Below are positions 10,275 through 19,573 of a stretch of DNA of 64,000 nt, in pieces. Position 1 is the first letter of the stretch. Every line of letters begins with the position of its first letter. The notes beneath the pieces were generated by a model. The model was not told where the DNA came from. It worked only from the letters and a program-made list of their open reading frames with translations, and ran no database searches. The DNA is from Novosphingobium subterraneum (lineage in GTDB: Bacteria; Pseudomonadota; Alphaproteobacteria; Sphingomonadales; Sphingomonadaceae): assembly GCF_000807925.1 (NCBI RefSeq), contig NZ_JRVC01000004.1, positions 62,001 through 126,000 of the forward strand. Direction: 5' to 3'. The position numbers and the translations under genes are program-made.

Positions 10275-10442
10275 GACCTAGTCTTTTGACTCCCCCGCAA
10301 ATACGTCAGGAGCATTGCTCTAGGCCGATAGGGTAAAGAGCCGATTAAGCGCGATGAGACTGCTCCGCACTTGAGCGCAGGGGCGGCCATCGCTAGAGCA
10401 TGCACGTCGCGCCCCAGTGGCGCATGGTTTTTGGGGAAGAAA

Positions 10443-10565
10443 ATGGCTCCGGCAAACGACATCAAGGCTGCAAAGTCGACGTACGAAGGTTTCGTGAACA
10501 TGGTGAAGTGGGCCACGCCGGCGATCTGCGCGCTGGTTTTCGTGGTCATCCTGGTGATCCAGTAA
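10443..10565 (+). CDS. aa3-type cytochrome c oxidase subunit IV-like small membrane protein
   Basis: This 40-aa protein (MAPANDIKAAKSTYEGFVNM, then a single TM helix to the C-terminus ending FVVILVIQ) matches the pattern of the bacterial aa3-oxidase subunit IV family (short polar N-terminus, WATPAICA then hydrophobic helix). ATG 10443 follows a GGGGAAGAAA ribosome-binding site. It lies 7 bp before pntAA, so it should be the first gene of the transhydrogenase operon. No oxidase genes are in the window, so a role tied to the oxidase or to the transhydrogenase cannot be decided here. Confidence 0.8.
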   Translation: MAPANDIKAAKSTYEGFVNMVKWATPAICALVFVVILVIQ

Positions 10566-10572
10566 GAGCGCC

Positions 10573-11700
10573 GTGGCGGGGGCAATAAAGATCGCCGTCC
10601 TTCGGGAACGTGCGACAGGGGAGAGCAGGGTTTCGGCATCGCCTGAGACCGTGAAGAAGTTCATTGCCCTCGGGGCCACAGTGGCCGTCGAGAGCGGGGC
10701 GGGGATTACCGCTTCGATCTCCGACGATGATTACCGCGCCGCCGGGGCCGAGGTTGCGGACAATGCGGTGCAGGGCGCGGACATCGTGCTTGGCGTGCAG
10801 GGACCGGAGCCTGAGCAACTGGCAGGCGCAAAGCCCGGCGCATGGATCGTCGCCGGGCTTGATCCCTTCGGCAAGCGGGCACGGGTGGATGCCTATGCCG
10901 CTGCCGGATACGAAGCGCTGGCGATGGAGTTCATGCCGCGCATCACGCGTGCGCAGTCCATGGACATTCTGTCTTCGCAGTCGAACCTTGCCGGGTACAA
11001 GGCAGTGCTGGTCGCAGCGAACCTCTATGGCCGCGCGTTCCCGATGATGATGACGGCGGCAGGCACGGTCTCGGCTGCCAAGTGCTTCGTCATGGGCGTC
11101 GGCGTTGCCGGTCTTCAGGCGATTGCCACGGCGCGCCGCCTCGGTGCGCAGGTCTCGGCGACCGACGTGCGCTCTGCCACCAAGGAGCAGATCCAGTCGC
11201 TCGGCGCCAAGCCGATCTTCGTGGAAAGCGTCGCCGGTATCGAAGGCGAGGGCGCCGGCGGCTATGCCACGGAAATGAGCGAGGAATACCAGAAGGCGCA
11301 GGCCGAGCTGGTCAGCGCGCACATCGCCAAGCAGGACATCGTCATCACGACTGCGCTGATCCCGGGCCGTGCCGCGCCGCGCCTGATCTCGGATGCGCAG
11401 ATTGCGACGATGAAGCCGGGCTCGGTGATCTTCGACCTTGCCGTGGCGCAGGGCGGTAACGTCGAAGGTTCGGTGCCGGATCAAGTCGTCGAAAAGCACG
11501 GCGTCAAGATCGTCGGCTATTCGAACACGCCGGCGCACCTGCCGGCGGATGCCTCGGCGCTGTTCGCGCGCAATCTCTACAACTTCCTCTCGGCCTTCTG
11601 GGACAAGGAGCAGGGCAAGCCTGTTCTGGACGAGGAAATCGGCAACGCCATCCGCCTGACGCAGGGCGGGAAGGTTGTGAACGAACGACTGCTCGGCTGA
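10573..11700 (+). CDS. pntAA: Proton-translocating NAD(P) transhydrogenase subunit alpha, part 1
   Basis: This is the NAD(H)-binding domain dI of the membrane transhydrogenase that uses the proton gradient to make NADPH from NADH. The 375-aa protein starts with GTG at 10573. It shows the alanine-dehydrogenase-like fold with RVSASPETVKK, SQSNLAGYKAVL, the Rossmann segment VMGVGVAGLQAIATARRLGA followed by Asp in TDVR (NAD preference), and QGGN. It stops where E. coli PntA would continue into its TM part, which here is the separate next gene, as in Rhodospirillum and other alphaproteobacteria. Confidence 0.95.
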   Translation: MAGAIKIAVLRERATGESRVSASPETVKKFIALGATVAVESGAGITASISDDDYRAAGAEVADNAVQGADIVLGVQGPEPEQLAGAKPGAWIVAGLDPFGKRARVDAYAAAGYEALAMEFMPRITRAQSMDILSSQSNLAGYKAVLVAANLYGRAFPMMMTAAGTVSAAKCFVMGVGVAGLQAIATARRLGAQVSATDVRSATKEQIQSLGAKPIFVESVAGIEGEGAGGYATEMSEEYQKAQAELVSAHIAKQDIVITTALIPGRAAPRLISDAQIATMKPGSVIFDLAVAQGGNVEGSVPDQVVEKHGVKIVGYSNTPAHLPADASALFARNLYNFLSAFWDKEQGKPVLDEEIGNAIRLTQGGKVVNERLLG

Positions 11701-11711
11701 GGGGGAAAGCC

Positions 11712-11996
11712 ATGGACTTCATATCGATCCTGAGCATTTTCGTGCTCGCCTGCTTTGTCGGGTACTACGTCGTCTGGTCGGTCACGCCGGCCCTGCACAC
11801 GCCGCTGATGGCGGTGACCAACGCGATCTCCTCGGTGATCGTGGTCGGCGCGCTCGTGGCATCGGCTGCTGCCGGTAGCCCTTCGGCCAAGTGGCTGGGG
11901 CTGGGCGCTGTGGTGCTGGCTTCGGTCAACATCTTCGGCGGGTTTGCCGTGACGGCGCGCATGCTGGCGATGTACAAGAAGAAGGAGAAGAAGTGA
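11712..11996 (+). CDS. pntAB: NAD(P) transhydrogenase subunit alpha, part 2 (small TM subunit)
   Basis: The 94-aa protein makes up the alpha-chain part of the proton channel domain dII. Three hydrophobic helices are visible: ILSIFVLACFVGYYVVW, AISSVIVVGALVASAAAG and LGLGAVVLASVNIFGGF. It ends with a basic tail (YKKKEKK). The segment HTPLMAVTNAISSV is a family signature. It begins 11 bp after pntAA and its TGA overlaps the pntB ATG by 1 bp. Confidence 0.95.
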   Translation: MDFISILSIFVLACFVGYYVVWSVTPALHTPLMAVTNAISSVIVVGALVASAAAGSPSAKWLGLGAVVLASVNIFGGFAVTARMLAMYKKKEKK

Positions 11997-13408
11997 TGGA
12001 ACACGTCGCTGTCTCTCCTTGGGTGGCGCTGGCCTATCTGGTTTCGGGCGTCCTCTTCATCCTCGCGCTGCGCGGGCTTTCCAGCCCGGCGACGAGCCGT
12101 GCGGGCAACCGCTATGGCATGATCGGCATGACCATCGCGGTCGCCACCACGCTGCTGACACACGAGATCGCCAGCTTGCCGGAAATCATCGTGGCGCTGG
12201 CCATCGGTGGCGGCATCGGCTTCGTCATCGCCCGCAAGATCGCGATGACCGACATGCCGCAGCTGGTCGCCGCGTTCCACTCGCTGGTCGGCCTTGCCGC
12301 CGTGCTGGTGGGCCTTGCTGCCTACCTCAATCCTGATGCCTTCGGAATCATGCTCCCGGACGGCCAGATCAATCCGGTCAGCCGCATCGAGCTCGGCCTC
12401 GGCATCGCCATCGGTGCGATCACGTTCTCCGGCTCGGTCATCGCCTTCCTCAAGCTGGCCGGCAAGATGAGCGGATCGCCGATCCTGCTGCCGGGCCGCC
12501 ATGTGCTGAACCTCGGCACGTTGATCGCGATCATCGGCCTTGTCGCCTACTTCACGCAGGACCAGTCGGCCTGGGTGATCGCGACGATCACGGTGCTGTC
12601 GTTCATCATCGGCTTCCTGCTGATCATCCCGATCGGCGGCGCGGACATGCCGGTGGTCGTCTCGATGCTCAACTCGTACTCGGGCTGGGCGGCGGCGGCG
12701 ATGGGCTTTACCCTGCACAACACCGCGATGATCGTGACAGGCGCACTGGTTGGCTCGTCGGGCGCGATCCTTTCGTACATCATGTGCAAGGCGATGAACC
12801 GCGGGTTCCTTGCGGTTATCGCGGGCGGGTTTGGCGCCGAGGCCACTGCCGCTGGTGGCGCTGCCCGCGAGCAGCGCCCGTGGAAGCGCGGGTCTGCCGA
12901 GGATGCGGCCTACATGATGAGGGAAGCCGAGAACGTCATCATCATCCCGGGCTACGGCATGGCCGTATCCCAGGCGCAGCACGCGCTGCGCGAGATGGGC
13001 GACGTGCTCAAGAAGGAAGGCGTCAACGTCAAGTACGCCATCCACCCTGTGGCGGGCCGCATGCCCGGGCACATGAACGTGCTGCTGGCCGAAGCCAACG
13101 TGCCCTATGATGAAGTGTTCGAGCTGGAAGACATCAACAGCGAGTTCGCGCAGGCGGACGTGGCCTTCATCATCGGCGCCAACGACGTGGTCAACCCGGC
13201 GGCCAAGACCGACAAGTCCTCGCCGATCTACGGCATGCCGGTGTTCGACGTCGACAAGGCCAAGACGATCTTCTTCGTCAAGCGCTCGATGGGTGGCGTG
13301 GGCTATGCCGGCGTCGACAACGACGTGTTCTACATGGACCAGACCATGATGCTCTTGGCTGACGCAAAGAAGATGGTCGAGGATATCGTCAAGGCGCTGC
13401 AGCACTGA
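11996..13408 (+). CDS. pntB: NAD(P) transhydrogenase subunit beta
   Basis: The 470-aa protein has about nine TM helices (dII) followed by the NADP(H)-binding domain dIII from about residue 300. dIII carries VIIIPGYGMAVSQAQH, YAIHPVAGRMPGHMNVLLAEANVPYD, DVAFIIGANDVVNPAA and VDNDVFYMDQTMML, all typical of PntB. Start ATG 11996 overlaps the pntAB stop. The stop in turn overlaps the start of the following lipoprotein gene by 1 bp, making the operon continuous. Confidence 0.96.
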   Translation: MEHVAVSPWVALAYLVSGVLFILALRGLSSPATSRAGNRYGMIGMTIAVATTLLTHEIASLPEIIVALAIGGGIGFVIARKIAMTDMPQLVAAFHSLVGLAAVLVGLAAYLNPDAFGIMLPDGQINPVSRIELGLGIAIGAITFSGSVIAFLKLAGKMSGSPILLPGRHVLNLGTLIAIIGLVAYFTQDQSAWVIATITVLSFIIGFLLIIPIGGADMPVVVSMLNSYSGWAAAAMGFTLHNTAMIVTGALVGSSGAILSYIMCKAMNRGFLAVIAGGFGAEATAAGGAAREQRPWKRGSAEDAAYMMREAENVIIIPGYGMAVSQAQHALREMGDVLKKEGVNVKYAIHPVAGRMPGHMNVLLAEANVPYDEVFELEDINSEFAQADVAFIIGANDVVNPAAKTDKSSPIYGMPVFDVDKAKTIFFVKRSMGGVGYAGVDNDVFYMDQTMMLLADAKKMVEDIVKALQH

Positions 13409-13728
13409 TGCGCAAGGCTGCCGCTGTCATCGCCACGGTCTTGACGCTGGCAGCCTGCTCGCCATCAAAGCTGGCTTATGGAAAGGTCCGCTCGGCGCTC
13501 GTCGATGCGGGCCTTTCCGATTCCAACGCTTCGTGCATGGCGGAGCGCATGACTGACCGCCTGAGCATCGGCCAGTTGCAGCGGTTGCAGTCGCTTCAGG
13601 CACCTAAACGCGGGTTGGCCGATTATGTCGCCACGGTGAAGCGCCTTGGCGATGCCGAACTGCTTGGTGTCACGACAAGCGCCGCAGCGCTCTGTGCAAG
13701 CGGTCTGGCGCCAGAGAGGAAGCGTTAG
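13408..13728 (+). CDS. Small hypothetical lipoprotein
   Basis: This 106-aa protein has a signal peptide ending in lipobox LTLAAC (Cys about residue 17), so it is probably a lipoprotein of the periplasmic face. The mature part is mostly helical with two more Cys (NASCMAERM and ALCASG) that may form a disulfide. I do not recognise the family. Its start overlaps the pntB stop (TGATG), so it is translationally coupled to the transhydrogenase operon. Confidence 0.75.
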   Translation: MRKAAAVIATVLTLAACSPSKLAYGKVRSALVDAGLSDSNASCMAERMTDRLSIGQLQRLQSLQAPKRGLADYVATVKRLGDAELLGVTTSAAALCASGLAPERKR

Positions 13729-13807
13729 CGGTCTGGACCTCCCCCGCCGCCTTTCGTAAGGCCGGTGCAAACAGGGGCCTGTCATTCAAGCCCGGGGAGT
13801 TATCGTT

Positions 13808-14497
13808 TTGCGCAAGATCGGCCTTATCGGCGGCATGAGCTGGGTTTCGACCCGCACTTATTACGAAGACATCAACCAGCTGGTGCAGGCGCGCACCTCG
13901 AAGACGGCCAGCGCGCCGCTGCTGATCGAAAGCCTCGATTTCACCAACCTTATTCGCCTTTCGACGCCGGAGCAGTGGGACCATGCCGCTGAAGTGCTGA
14001 CCGACAGCGCCCGCAGGCTGGAGCAGGCGGGGGCCACCGCGCTGCTGATCGGCGCCAATTCGATGCACAAGGTCTATGACAAGGTGGTCGACGCAGTGTC
14101 GATCCCGGTGATCCATATTGCGGATGCTGTCGGCGCGAAGATGAAGGAAAAGGGCGTAACGAATGCCACGCTGATCGGCACGCGCAACGTCGTGATGGAG
14201 AGCTTCTATCGCAAGCGCCTCGTCGCTCATGGCGTGAGCCTGCTGCCACCCGTCGTCGAGGAAGTCGAAGCGATGGACAAGATCATCTATGACGAGTTGA
14301 TGCTGGGCAAGGCCTCGCGCTCGGCCGAGCGGACGTTCAAGACCATGCTGACCAACATGGGCCAGCGTGGTGCAAAGGGCGCAGTGCTGGCCTGCACCGA
14401 ACTGGACATGGTTATCGACGTAGACGCGAACGTGCTGCCGATCTTCGATGGTACGCGCATCCACGCGCAGGCCGCAGTTGACTGGATTCTCGGTTGA
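13808..14497 (+). CDS. Aspartate/glutamate racemase-family protein lacking the first catalytic residue
   Basis: This 229-aa protein of the Asp/Glu/hydantoin racemase superfamily is close in layout to E. coli YgeA (KIGLIGGMSWVST, HIADAVGAKM, TLIGTRNVVMES). It starts with TTG at 13808 behind a GGGGAG site. Family racemases use two acid/base residues. The second is present (Cys196 in LACTELD), but the first position, Cys or Thr in characterised members, is Ala83 in IGANSMHKV. One-sided catalysis or another reaction is therefore possible. Function is inferred from fold only. Confidence 0.82.
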   Translation: MRKIGLIGGMSWVSTRTYYEDINQLVQARTSKTASAPLLIESLDFTNLIRLSTPEQWDHAAEVLTDSARRLEQAGATALLIGANSMHKVYDKVVDAVSIPVIHIADAVGAKMKEKGVTNATLIGTRNVVMESFYRKRLVAHGVSLLPPVVEEVEAMDKIIYDELMLGKASRSAERTFKTMLTNMGQRGAKGAVLACTELDMVIDVDANVLPIFDGTRIHAQAAVDWILG

Positions 14498-14504
14498 GCG
14501 CAGC

Positions 14505-15677
14505 GTGATCGAGGGCCGCGCTTCTTATGCCAGCGACCCTGCGCGCACGCGCGGGCGGGAGTTCGGGCTGGACGACAAGGCCTCGCGCGGGCCGCGCAGC
14601 GCGTTCCAGCGCGATCGCGACCGCATCATCCATTCGATCGCGTTCCGCCGGCTGCGCCACAAGACGCAGGTCTTCATCGCGCCGGATGGCGATCATTACC
14701 GTGTGCGGCTGACGCATAGCCTTGAGGTGGCACAGATCGGCCGGGTGATCGCCCGCGCGCTGGGGCTGGACGAAGACCTGACCGAAGCGCTCTGCCTTGC
14801 GCACGACATTGGTCATCCGCCGTTCGGCCATGCCGGAGAGGATGCTCTGGAAGAGGCAATGGCCGGGGCAGGCGGCTTCGACCACAACGCCAACACTCTG
14901 CGCGTATTGATGCGGCTGGAGAGCCCTTATTGCGGGCACGAAGGCTTGAACCTTTCCTGGGAAACGCTGGAGGGCCTGGCAAAGCACAACGGGCCGATCC
15001 TGAAGCCGACCTGGGCTCTGGAGGAACTGGACAGGGCATTCTCTCTGGAACTGTCTTCCTTCGCCTCGCTCGAGGCGCAGGTCGCGGCGATTTCGGACGA
15101 TATCGCCTATGACAATCACGACATTGATGATGGCCTCAGGGCGGGGTTCCTGTGTCTCGATCAATTGCTCGAACTGCCATCGCTGGCAGAGCAGTGGCGC
15201 GCGATCGAGCGTCGGTTTCCCGGTGCACCGCAGGACCGCCTGTTGCGTGAACTTGTGCGTGGACAGATCGGCCGGATGGTCAATGATGTCATCACCACGG
15301 CTCGGGCCAACATCGCGGAAACGGGGGTCGTTAGCGTCGAGGACGTGCGCGCGGCTGGGCTTGCGCTGGCCACGTTCTCGCCTGCGATGGGCGAGGAAGA
15401 GCGGGCACTCAAGCAGTTCATGTATGACCGGCTCTACCTGCACGAGGAGCAGTGCCAGACGGCAGATCGCGCACGCGGCGTGATCGCGGCGCTGTTCCGG
15501 GCCTATGCCGAGGACCCTGTGCAGATGCCCGAAAGCTGGCGCGCCTCGCTTCCCGAGGCGGAACCGGCACGGACGCGGCACATCGCCGACTTCATTTCGG
15601 GCATGACCGACCGCTACGCGATCGACAGCTATGCGCGACTGTTCGGTCAGGCGCCGGAGGGCTTGCGCAATGTCTGA
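14505..15677 (+). CDS. dgt: dGTPase-like deoxynucleoside triphosphate triphosphohydrolase
   Basis: This 390-aa HD-domain enzyme releases tripolyphosphate from dNTPs. The family start RASYASDPARTRGREF follows a GTG at 14505, which I chose; the frame is open further upstream but would overlap the racemase gene. Metal-binding His-Asp motif: RLTHSLEVAQIGR and LAHDIGHPPFGHAGE, then FDHNANTLR and AVAAISDDIAYDNHDIDDG-type Asp segment. Length and motifs match the short type-2 dGTPases of alphaproteobacteria. The stop overlaps the next gene by 8 bp. Confidence 0.9.
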   Translation: MIEGRASYASDPARTRGREFGLDDKASRGPRSAFQRDRDRIIHSIAFRRLRHKTQVFIAPDGDHYRVRLTHSLEVAQIGRVIARALGLDEDLTEALCLAHDIGHPPFGHAGEDALEEAMAGAGGFDHNANTLRVLMRLESPYCGHEGLNLSWETLEGLAKHNGPILKPTWALEELDRAFSLELSSFASLEAQVAAISDDIAYDNHDIDDGLRAGFLCLDQLLELPSLAEQWRAIERRFPGAPQDRLLRELVRGQIGRMVNDVITTARANIAETGVVSVEDVRAAGLALATFSPAMGEEERALKQFMYDRLYLHEEQCQTADRARGVIAALFRAYAEDPVQMPESWRASLPEAEPARTRHIADFISGMTDRYAIDSYARLFGQAPEGLRNV

Positions 15678-16347
15678 GCAGACCCGCGTGGTTCTCGTCG
15701 GCGCGACTGGGCTGATCGGTCGTGCGGTCATGGTCGAGGCGGTCGGTCGTCCCGACATCCATCTGGTCGCCGTTGCGCGTCGCGAGGTTCCGCTGCCGCC
15801 CGGCGCGCGCATGGAAATGCTGCTGTCTGATACCAGCCATTGGCCTGATGCCATAGCGGCGGGACGCCCGCATACCGTGGTCATTGCGCTGGGCACCACG
15901 ATCAATGCCGTGGGCGGAAGCCGCCAGGCCTTTCGCGCCGTGGACCATGACCTTGTCCTGGAATGCGCGGCAGCAGCCAAGGCCGCAGGGGCGCGCCAAC
16001 TTATCGTCGTGTCCTCGGTGGGGGCGCAGTTCTCGTCGAAGAACTTCTACCTTTCTGTAAAGGGCGAGGTCGAAGACAAGCTGGCGAAGCTGCACTTCGA
16101 TCGGCTCGACGTAATCCGGCCCGGACTTTTGCGCGGCAAGCGCGATGGTTCACCCAGGCCCGCCGAAAGGATCGGCATGATCCTCAGCCCGCTGACAGAC
16201 CTTCTGATGCTCGGCAGTTTGCGCAAGTATCGTTCCGCCAAGGCCAGCGACGTGGCGAAAGTGATCCTGAAGTTGGCTGGCACGAAGCAGCATGGGCGTG
16301 TGGTGCACCAGCACGACGAGATGCAGCGCATCCTGCGCAGGGGATAA
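15670..16347 (+). CDS. NAD(P)-binding Rossmann protein, HTATIP2/atypical SDR-like
   Basis: This 225-aa atypical SDR has nucleotide motif VLVGATGLIGRAVM at the N-terminus, VIALGTTINAVGG, and the segments VSSVGA and YLSVKGEVEDKL. Its Tyr-x-x-x-Lys is replaced by a YLSVK spacing that still offers Tyr and Lys. The C-terminus resembles oxidoreductases related to human HTATIP2 and bacterial YwnB/UPF0 types. Substrate unknown. It overlaps dgt by 8 bp and is the last gene before the glycine riboswitch. Confidence 0.75.
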   Translation: MSEQTRVVLVGATGLIGRAVMVEAVGRPDIHLVAVARREVPLPPGARMEMLLSDTSHWPDAIAAGRPHTVVIALGTTINAVGGSRQAFRAVDHDLVLECAAAAKAAGARQLIVVSSVGAQFSSKNFYLSVKGEVEDKLAKLHFDRLDVIRPGLLRGKRDGSPRPAERIGMILSPLTDLLMLGSLRKYRSAKASDVAKVILKLAGTKQHGRVVHQHDEMQRILRRG

Positions 16348-16407
16348 GCTGGTCTCACTCCAGTTGACTTCCTGCTGCACTGCAACGATGAGGAAGCGTC
16401 GCTGATC

Positions 16408-16622
16408 GCGCGGGAGAGCTCTCTCGATTCGTTCAGGGTCGAGAGACGCCGAAGGAGCAACCGCCCCGGAATCTCTCAGGCAAATGGACCGCGTTGGTCG
16501 ATAGCGACACTCTGGAAAGTGCCGCTTCCCGCAAAGGGAAGGGCCGCCGAAGGGGTAACCCCATCCAAACCCGTCTGGAGAGGCGGGCGGGGGAAAGCTC
16601 TCAGGTTTCCGTGACAGAGGGG
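16408..16622 (+). ncRNA. Tandem glycine riboswitch (gcvT leader)
   Basis: Two glycine aptamers in series. Aptamer 1 (about 16408-16493) has the opening GCGGGAGAGCT, the conserved core GCCGAAGGAGCAACCGC (16448-16464) and CTCTCAGGCAAA. Aptamer 2 (about 16506-16622) has CGCCGAAGGGGTAACCCC (16545-16562) and CTCTCAGGTTTCCGTGACAGAGG. The short linker and the repeated CTCTCAGGNNNNNNGNAC signature are diagnostic. It precedes gcvT, so glycine should turn on the cleavage operon. The expression platform probably spans the gcvT ribosome-binding region. Confidence 0.93.
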
Positions 16623-16660
16623 GCGCCGCATGGCGTCTGAACTGCACGGGACTGATATTT

Positions 16661-17839
16661 GTGAGCGACACATACAATACCTCTGGCAATAACTCTGGCG
16701 ATATTTCCGATATCGACCCTGACGTACCTGTCGGCCCGCTGACCTTGCCGCTTGATGCGTGGCACCGTGCGCGCGGTGGACGGATGGTCGATTTCGCGGG
16801 CTACTGGATGCCGGTCCAGTTCGAAGGGATCATCGCCGAACACCTCTGGACGCGGACGAGCGCCGGGTTCTTCGATGTTTCGCACATGGGGCAGCTTTAT
16901 GTTTCGGGTGAGGGTGCTGAGGCGGCGCTGGAAGCAGTCCTGCCGATCGACCTTTCAACGCTGCCTGTGGGCGGCGTGCGCTACTCGCTCCTGCTCAACG
17001 AGGATGGCGGGATTCTCGACGACCTGATGGTCACGCGCTGGGGCACCGGCTTCTACCTCGTCGTCAACGGCGCGACCAAGTGGGACGACATTGGCCACCT
17101 GCGCGAGCACTTGCCCGATGCCGTAACCCTGAACCACCTTGAGGACAGCGCGCTGTTTGCCTTGCAGGGGCCGAAGGCGTTCGAAGCGCTGGAACGGCTG
17201 GTTACTGGCGAATACGCACTCTCGGCGCTCACTTTCATGCGTGGCGGGCAGTTCAAGCTTGGCGGCGTCGACGCATGGATCAGCCGCTCGGGCTATACCG
17301 GCGAGGATGGATTCGAGATCGCGGTCCCGGCCGAAAGCGCCGCTGAACTTGCCGATCTGATTTGCGGTCAACCGCAAGTAAAACCGATCGGCCTTGGCGC
17401 ACGCGACAGTCTGCGGCTTGAGGCCGGGCTGCCGCTCTACGGCCACGACATGACCGAGACGGTGGATCCGGTCAGCGCCGACCTGCTGTTCGGGATCAAC
17501 AAGCGCCGCCGCATCGAAGGTGGTTTCATCGGTGCGGACAGGGTGCTGCCGCGCATCGCCACTGGTGCTGCCAACCGCCGTGTGGGCCTCGCCATCGACG
17601 GCCGCATGGCCGCGCGTGAGGGCGCCAAGGTGCTTTCGGGCGAAACCGAAGTTGGCACTGTCACCTCCGGCGGTTTCTCGCCCAGCCTCGAGCGTCCCAT
17701 CGCCATGGCTTATTTGCCGGTCGATCTTGCCGCTGCCGGCACTCCGCTTTCCATCGACGTTCGTGGCCGCAAGCTTGCTGCCAGCGTCGTGCCCATGCCT
17801 TTCGTTCCCCATCGCTACCATCGCAAAGGAGCCGCCTGA
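16661..17839 (+). CDS. gcvT: Glycine cleavage system T protein (aminomethyltransferase)
   Basis: GcvT moves the methylene group from aminomethyl-lipoyl GcvH to tetrahydrofolate and releases ammonia. The 392-aa protein starts with GTG at 16661, 39 bp after the riboswitch. The N-terminal roughly 28 residues (rich in Asp, Ser, Asn) are an extra tail; the family core begins at [25 protein letters not shown]. Other motifs: [40 protein letters not shown]. The stop overlaps gcvH by 1 bp (TGATG). Confidence 0.96.
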   Translation: MSDTYNTSGNNSGDISDIDPDVPVGPLTLPLDAWHRARGGRMVDFAGYWMPVQFEGIIAEHLWTRTSAGFFDVSHMGQLYVSGEGAEAALEAVLPIDLSTLPVGGVRYSLLLNEDGGILDDLMVTRWGTGFYLVVNGATKWDDIGHLREHLPDAVTLNHLEDSALFALQGPKAFEALERLVTGEYALSALTFMRGGQFKLGGVDAWISRSGYTGEDGFEIAVPAESAAELADLICGQPQVKPIGLGARDSLRLEAGLPLYGHDMTETVDPVSADLLFGINKRRRIEGGFIGADRVLPRIATGAANRRVGLAIDGRMAAREGAKVLSGETEVGTVTSGGFSPSLERPIAMAYLPVDLAAAGTPLSIDVRGRKLAASVVPMPFVPHRYHRKGAA

Positions 17840-18210
17840 TGACCCGCTATTTCACCAAGGACCACGAATGGATCGCGGTTGAAGGCGATGAAGCAACGGT
17901 CGGGATCACCGACTATGCCCAGAGCCAGCTGGGCGACATCACCTTCGTGGAACTGCCCGGTGCAGGCAGTGAGGTGGGCAAGGGCGACAGCGCCTCTGTT
18001 GTCGACAGCGTCAAGGCAGCGTCGGACGTCTATGCCCCGGTTTCGGGCACCGTCACGGTTGCCAATGCCGCCCTCGAAGAACAGCCGGAGCTGGTCAACT
18101 CCGACCCCGAAGGTGAAGGCTGGCTATGGAAGATGACCCTTTCCGAAGCCGCCGAACTCGATGGCCTGATGGACGAGGCCTCCTACCAGGCCTACGTCGC
18201 GGAGCTTTGA
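17839..18210 (+). CDS. gcvH: Glycine cleavage system H protein
   Basis: This 123-aa lipoyl carrier shuttles the aminomethyl group between the P, T and L proteins. The lipoyl lysine is Lys59 in [14 protein letters not shown]. The N-terminal [21 protein letters not shown] and C-terminal [13 protein letters not shown] are canonical. It is coupled to gcvT by a 1-bp overlap and to gcvPA by a 4-bp gap. Confidence 0.97.
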   Translation: MTRYFTKDHEWIAVEGDEATVGITDYAQSQLGDITFVELPGAGSEVGKGDSASVVDSVKAASDVYAPVSGTVTVANAALEEQPELVNSDPEGEGWLWKMTLSEAAELDGLMDEASYQAYVAEL

Positions 18211-18214
18211 TCCT

Positions 18215-19573
18215 ATGCGCTATCTTCCCCTGACCGACGCCGACCGGAGCGCGATGCTTTCGGTCATCGGTGCCGGCTCGATCGACGAACTATTCGCCGA
18301 CGTGCCTGCCGAAGCGCGTCTCTCTGCGCCCATTGCGGGCCTGCCGAACCACGCCAGCGAAATGACGGTCGAGCGTCACATGGCGCGACTTTCGGCAGAC
18401 AATACGACCGCCGGATCTGTGCCATTCTTCCTCGGTGCCGGTGCCTATCGCCACCATGTGCCGGCCACCGTCGATCACATGATCCAGCGCGGCGAGTTCC
18501 TGACCGCGTACACGCCCTATCAGCCGGAAATCGCGCAGGGCACGCTGCAAGTCCTGTTCGAATTCCAAACCCAGGTCGCACGGCTCTTCGGCACGGACGT
18601 AGCCAACGCCTCGCTGTACGACGGCTCTACCGCGTGCTGGGAAGCGATCGCGATGGCTGGGCGCATCACAAAGCGCGGCAAAGCGATCCTCTCGGGCGGG
18701 CTTCATCCCCACTACGTCGAAACCGCGCGCACGATGGCGAAGTTCACGGGTGACGTTCTCGACACCACCGTTCCCGATCTTGCGACGGATCCGGACGATG
18801 ATGCACTGATTGCAAAGATCGATGTCGAAACGTCATGCGTCGTTGTGCAGTACCCGGATATTCTGGGCCGCATACCTGATCTGGCAAAGATTGCAGCCGC
18901 CGCGCAAGGCGCAGGCGCGCTGCTGATCGCCGTTGTGACCGAACCGGTTGCGCTTGGCGTGCTGCAGAGCCCGGGTAGCCTGGGCGCGGACATTGTCGTG
19001 GGCGAGGGTCAGTCGCTCGGGGTCGGCCTGCAATTTGGCGGCCCCTACCTTGGCCTGTTCGGATGCCGCGAAAAGTATCTGCGCCAGATCCCAGGCCGTC
19101 TCTGTGGCGAGACGGTCGATGCCGATGGCAAGCGCGGGTTCGTGCTTACGCTGTCTACGCGCGAACAGCACATTCGCCGCGAGAAGGCGACCAGCAACAT
19201 CTGCACAAACTCCGGTCTGTGCGCGTTGGCTTTCTCGATCCACATGACCCTGCTGGGCGGTTCGGGCCTGTCAGACATGGCGAAGTTGAGCCACCTTGCC
19301 GCACGCAAGACCGCCGCTGCGCTGGCCGAAGTCCCGGGCGTGGAGGTGGTGAACAGACACTACTTCAATGAATTCACCGTGACCCTGCCGCGCGATGCGC
19401 GCCAGATCGTGCGCGAACTTGCTGACCGCCAGGTACTTGGCGGCATCTCGCTCGGCCGGCTCTACCCGCAGGAAGAGAGCCTCGCTAACGGCATGGTCGT
19501 GGCCGCCACCGAATGCACGACGGATGAAGACATCGCTGCGCTGGTCGCGGCGCTGAAGGAGGTGCTGGCATGA
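18215..19573 (+). CDS. gcvPA: Glycine dehydrogenase (decarboxylating) subunit 1
   Basis: This is the N-terminal half of the split P protein (452 aa), which does not carry the PLP lysine. Typical segments: [33 protein letters not shown] [58 protein letters not shown]. Together with gcvPB it decarboxylates glycine. It ends with an ATGA overlap into gcvPB. Confidence 0.97.
   Translation: MRYLPLTDADRSAMLSVIGAGSIDELFADVPAEARLSAPIAGLPNHASEMTVERHMARLSADNTTAGSVPFFLGAGAYRHHVPATVDHMIQRGEFLTAYTPYQPEIAQGTLQVLFEFQTQVARLFGTDVANASLYDGSTACWEAIAMAGRITKRGKAILSGGLHPHYVETARTMAKFTGDVLDTTVPDLATDPDDDALIAKIDVETSCVVVQYPDILGRIPDLAKIAAAAQGAGALLIAVVTEPVALGVLQSPGSLGADIVVGEGQSLGVGLQFGGPYLGLFGCREKYLRQIPGRLCGETVDADGKRGFVLTLSTREQHIRREKATSNICTNSGLCALAFSIHMTLLGGSGLSDMAKLSHLAARKTAAALAEVPGVEVVNRHYFNEFTVTLPRDARQIVRELADRQVLGGISLGRLYPQEESLANGMVVAATECTTDEDIAALVAALKEVLA

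Noticed and set aside
11765..13405. A 546-codon minus-strand open frame opposite pntB
   Set aside because: The translation is His/Arg/Asp-rich low complexity typical of antisense reading of a GC-rich membrane gene; pntB is certain.
14412..15980. A 522-codon minus-strand open frame opposite dgt and the Rossmann gene
   Set aside because: Both plus-strand genes have full motif sets; the reverse frame has none.
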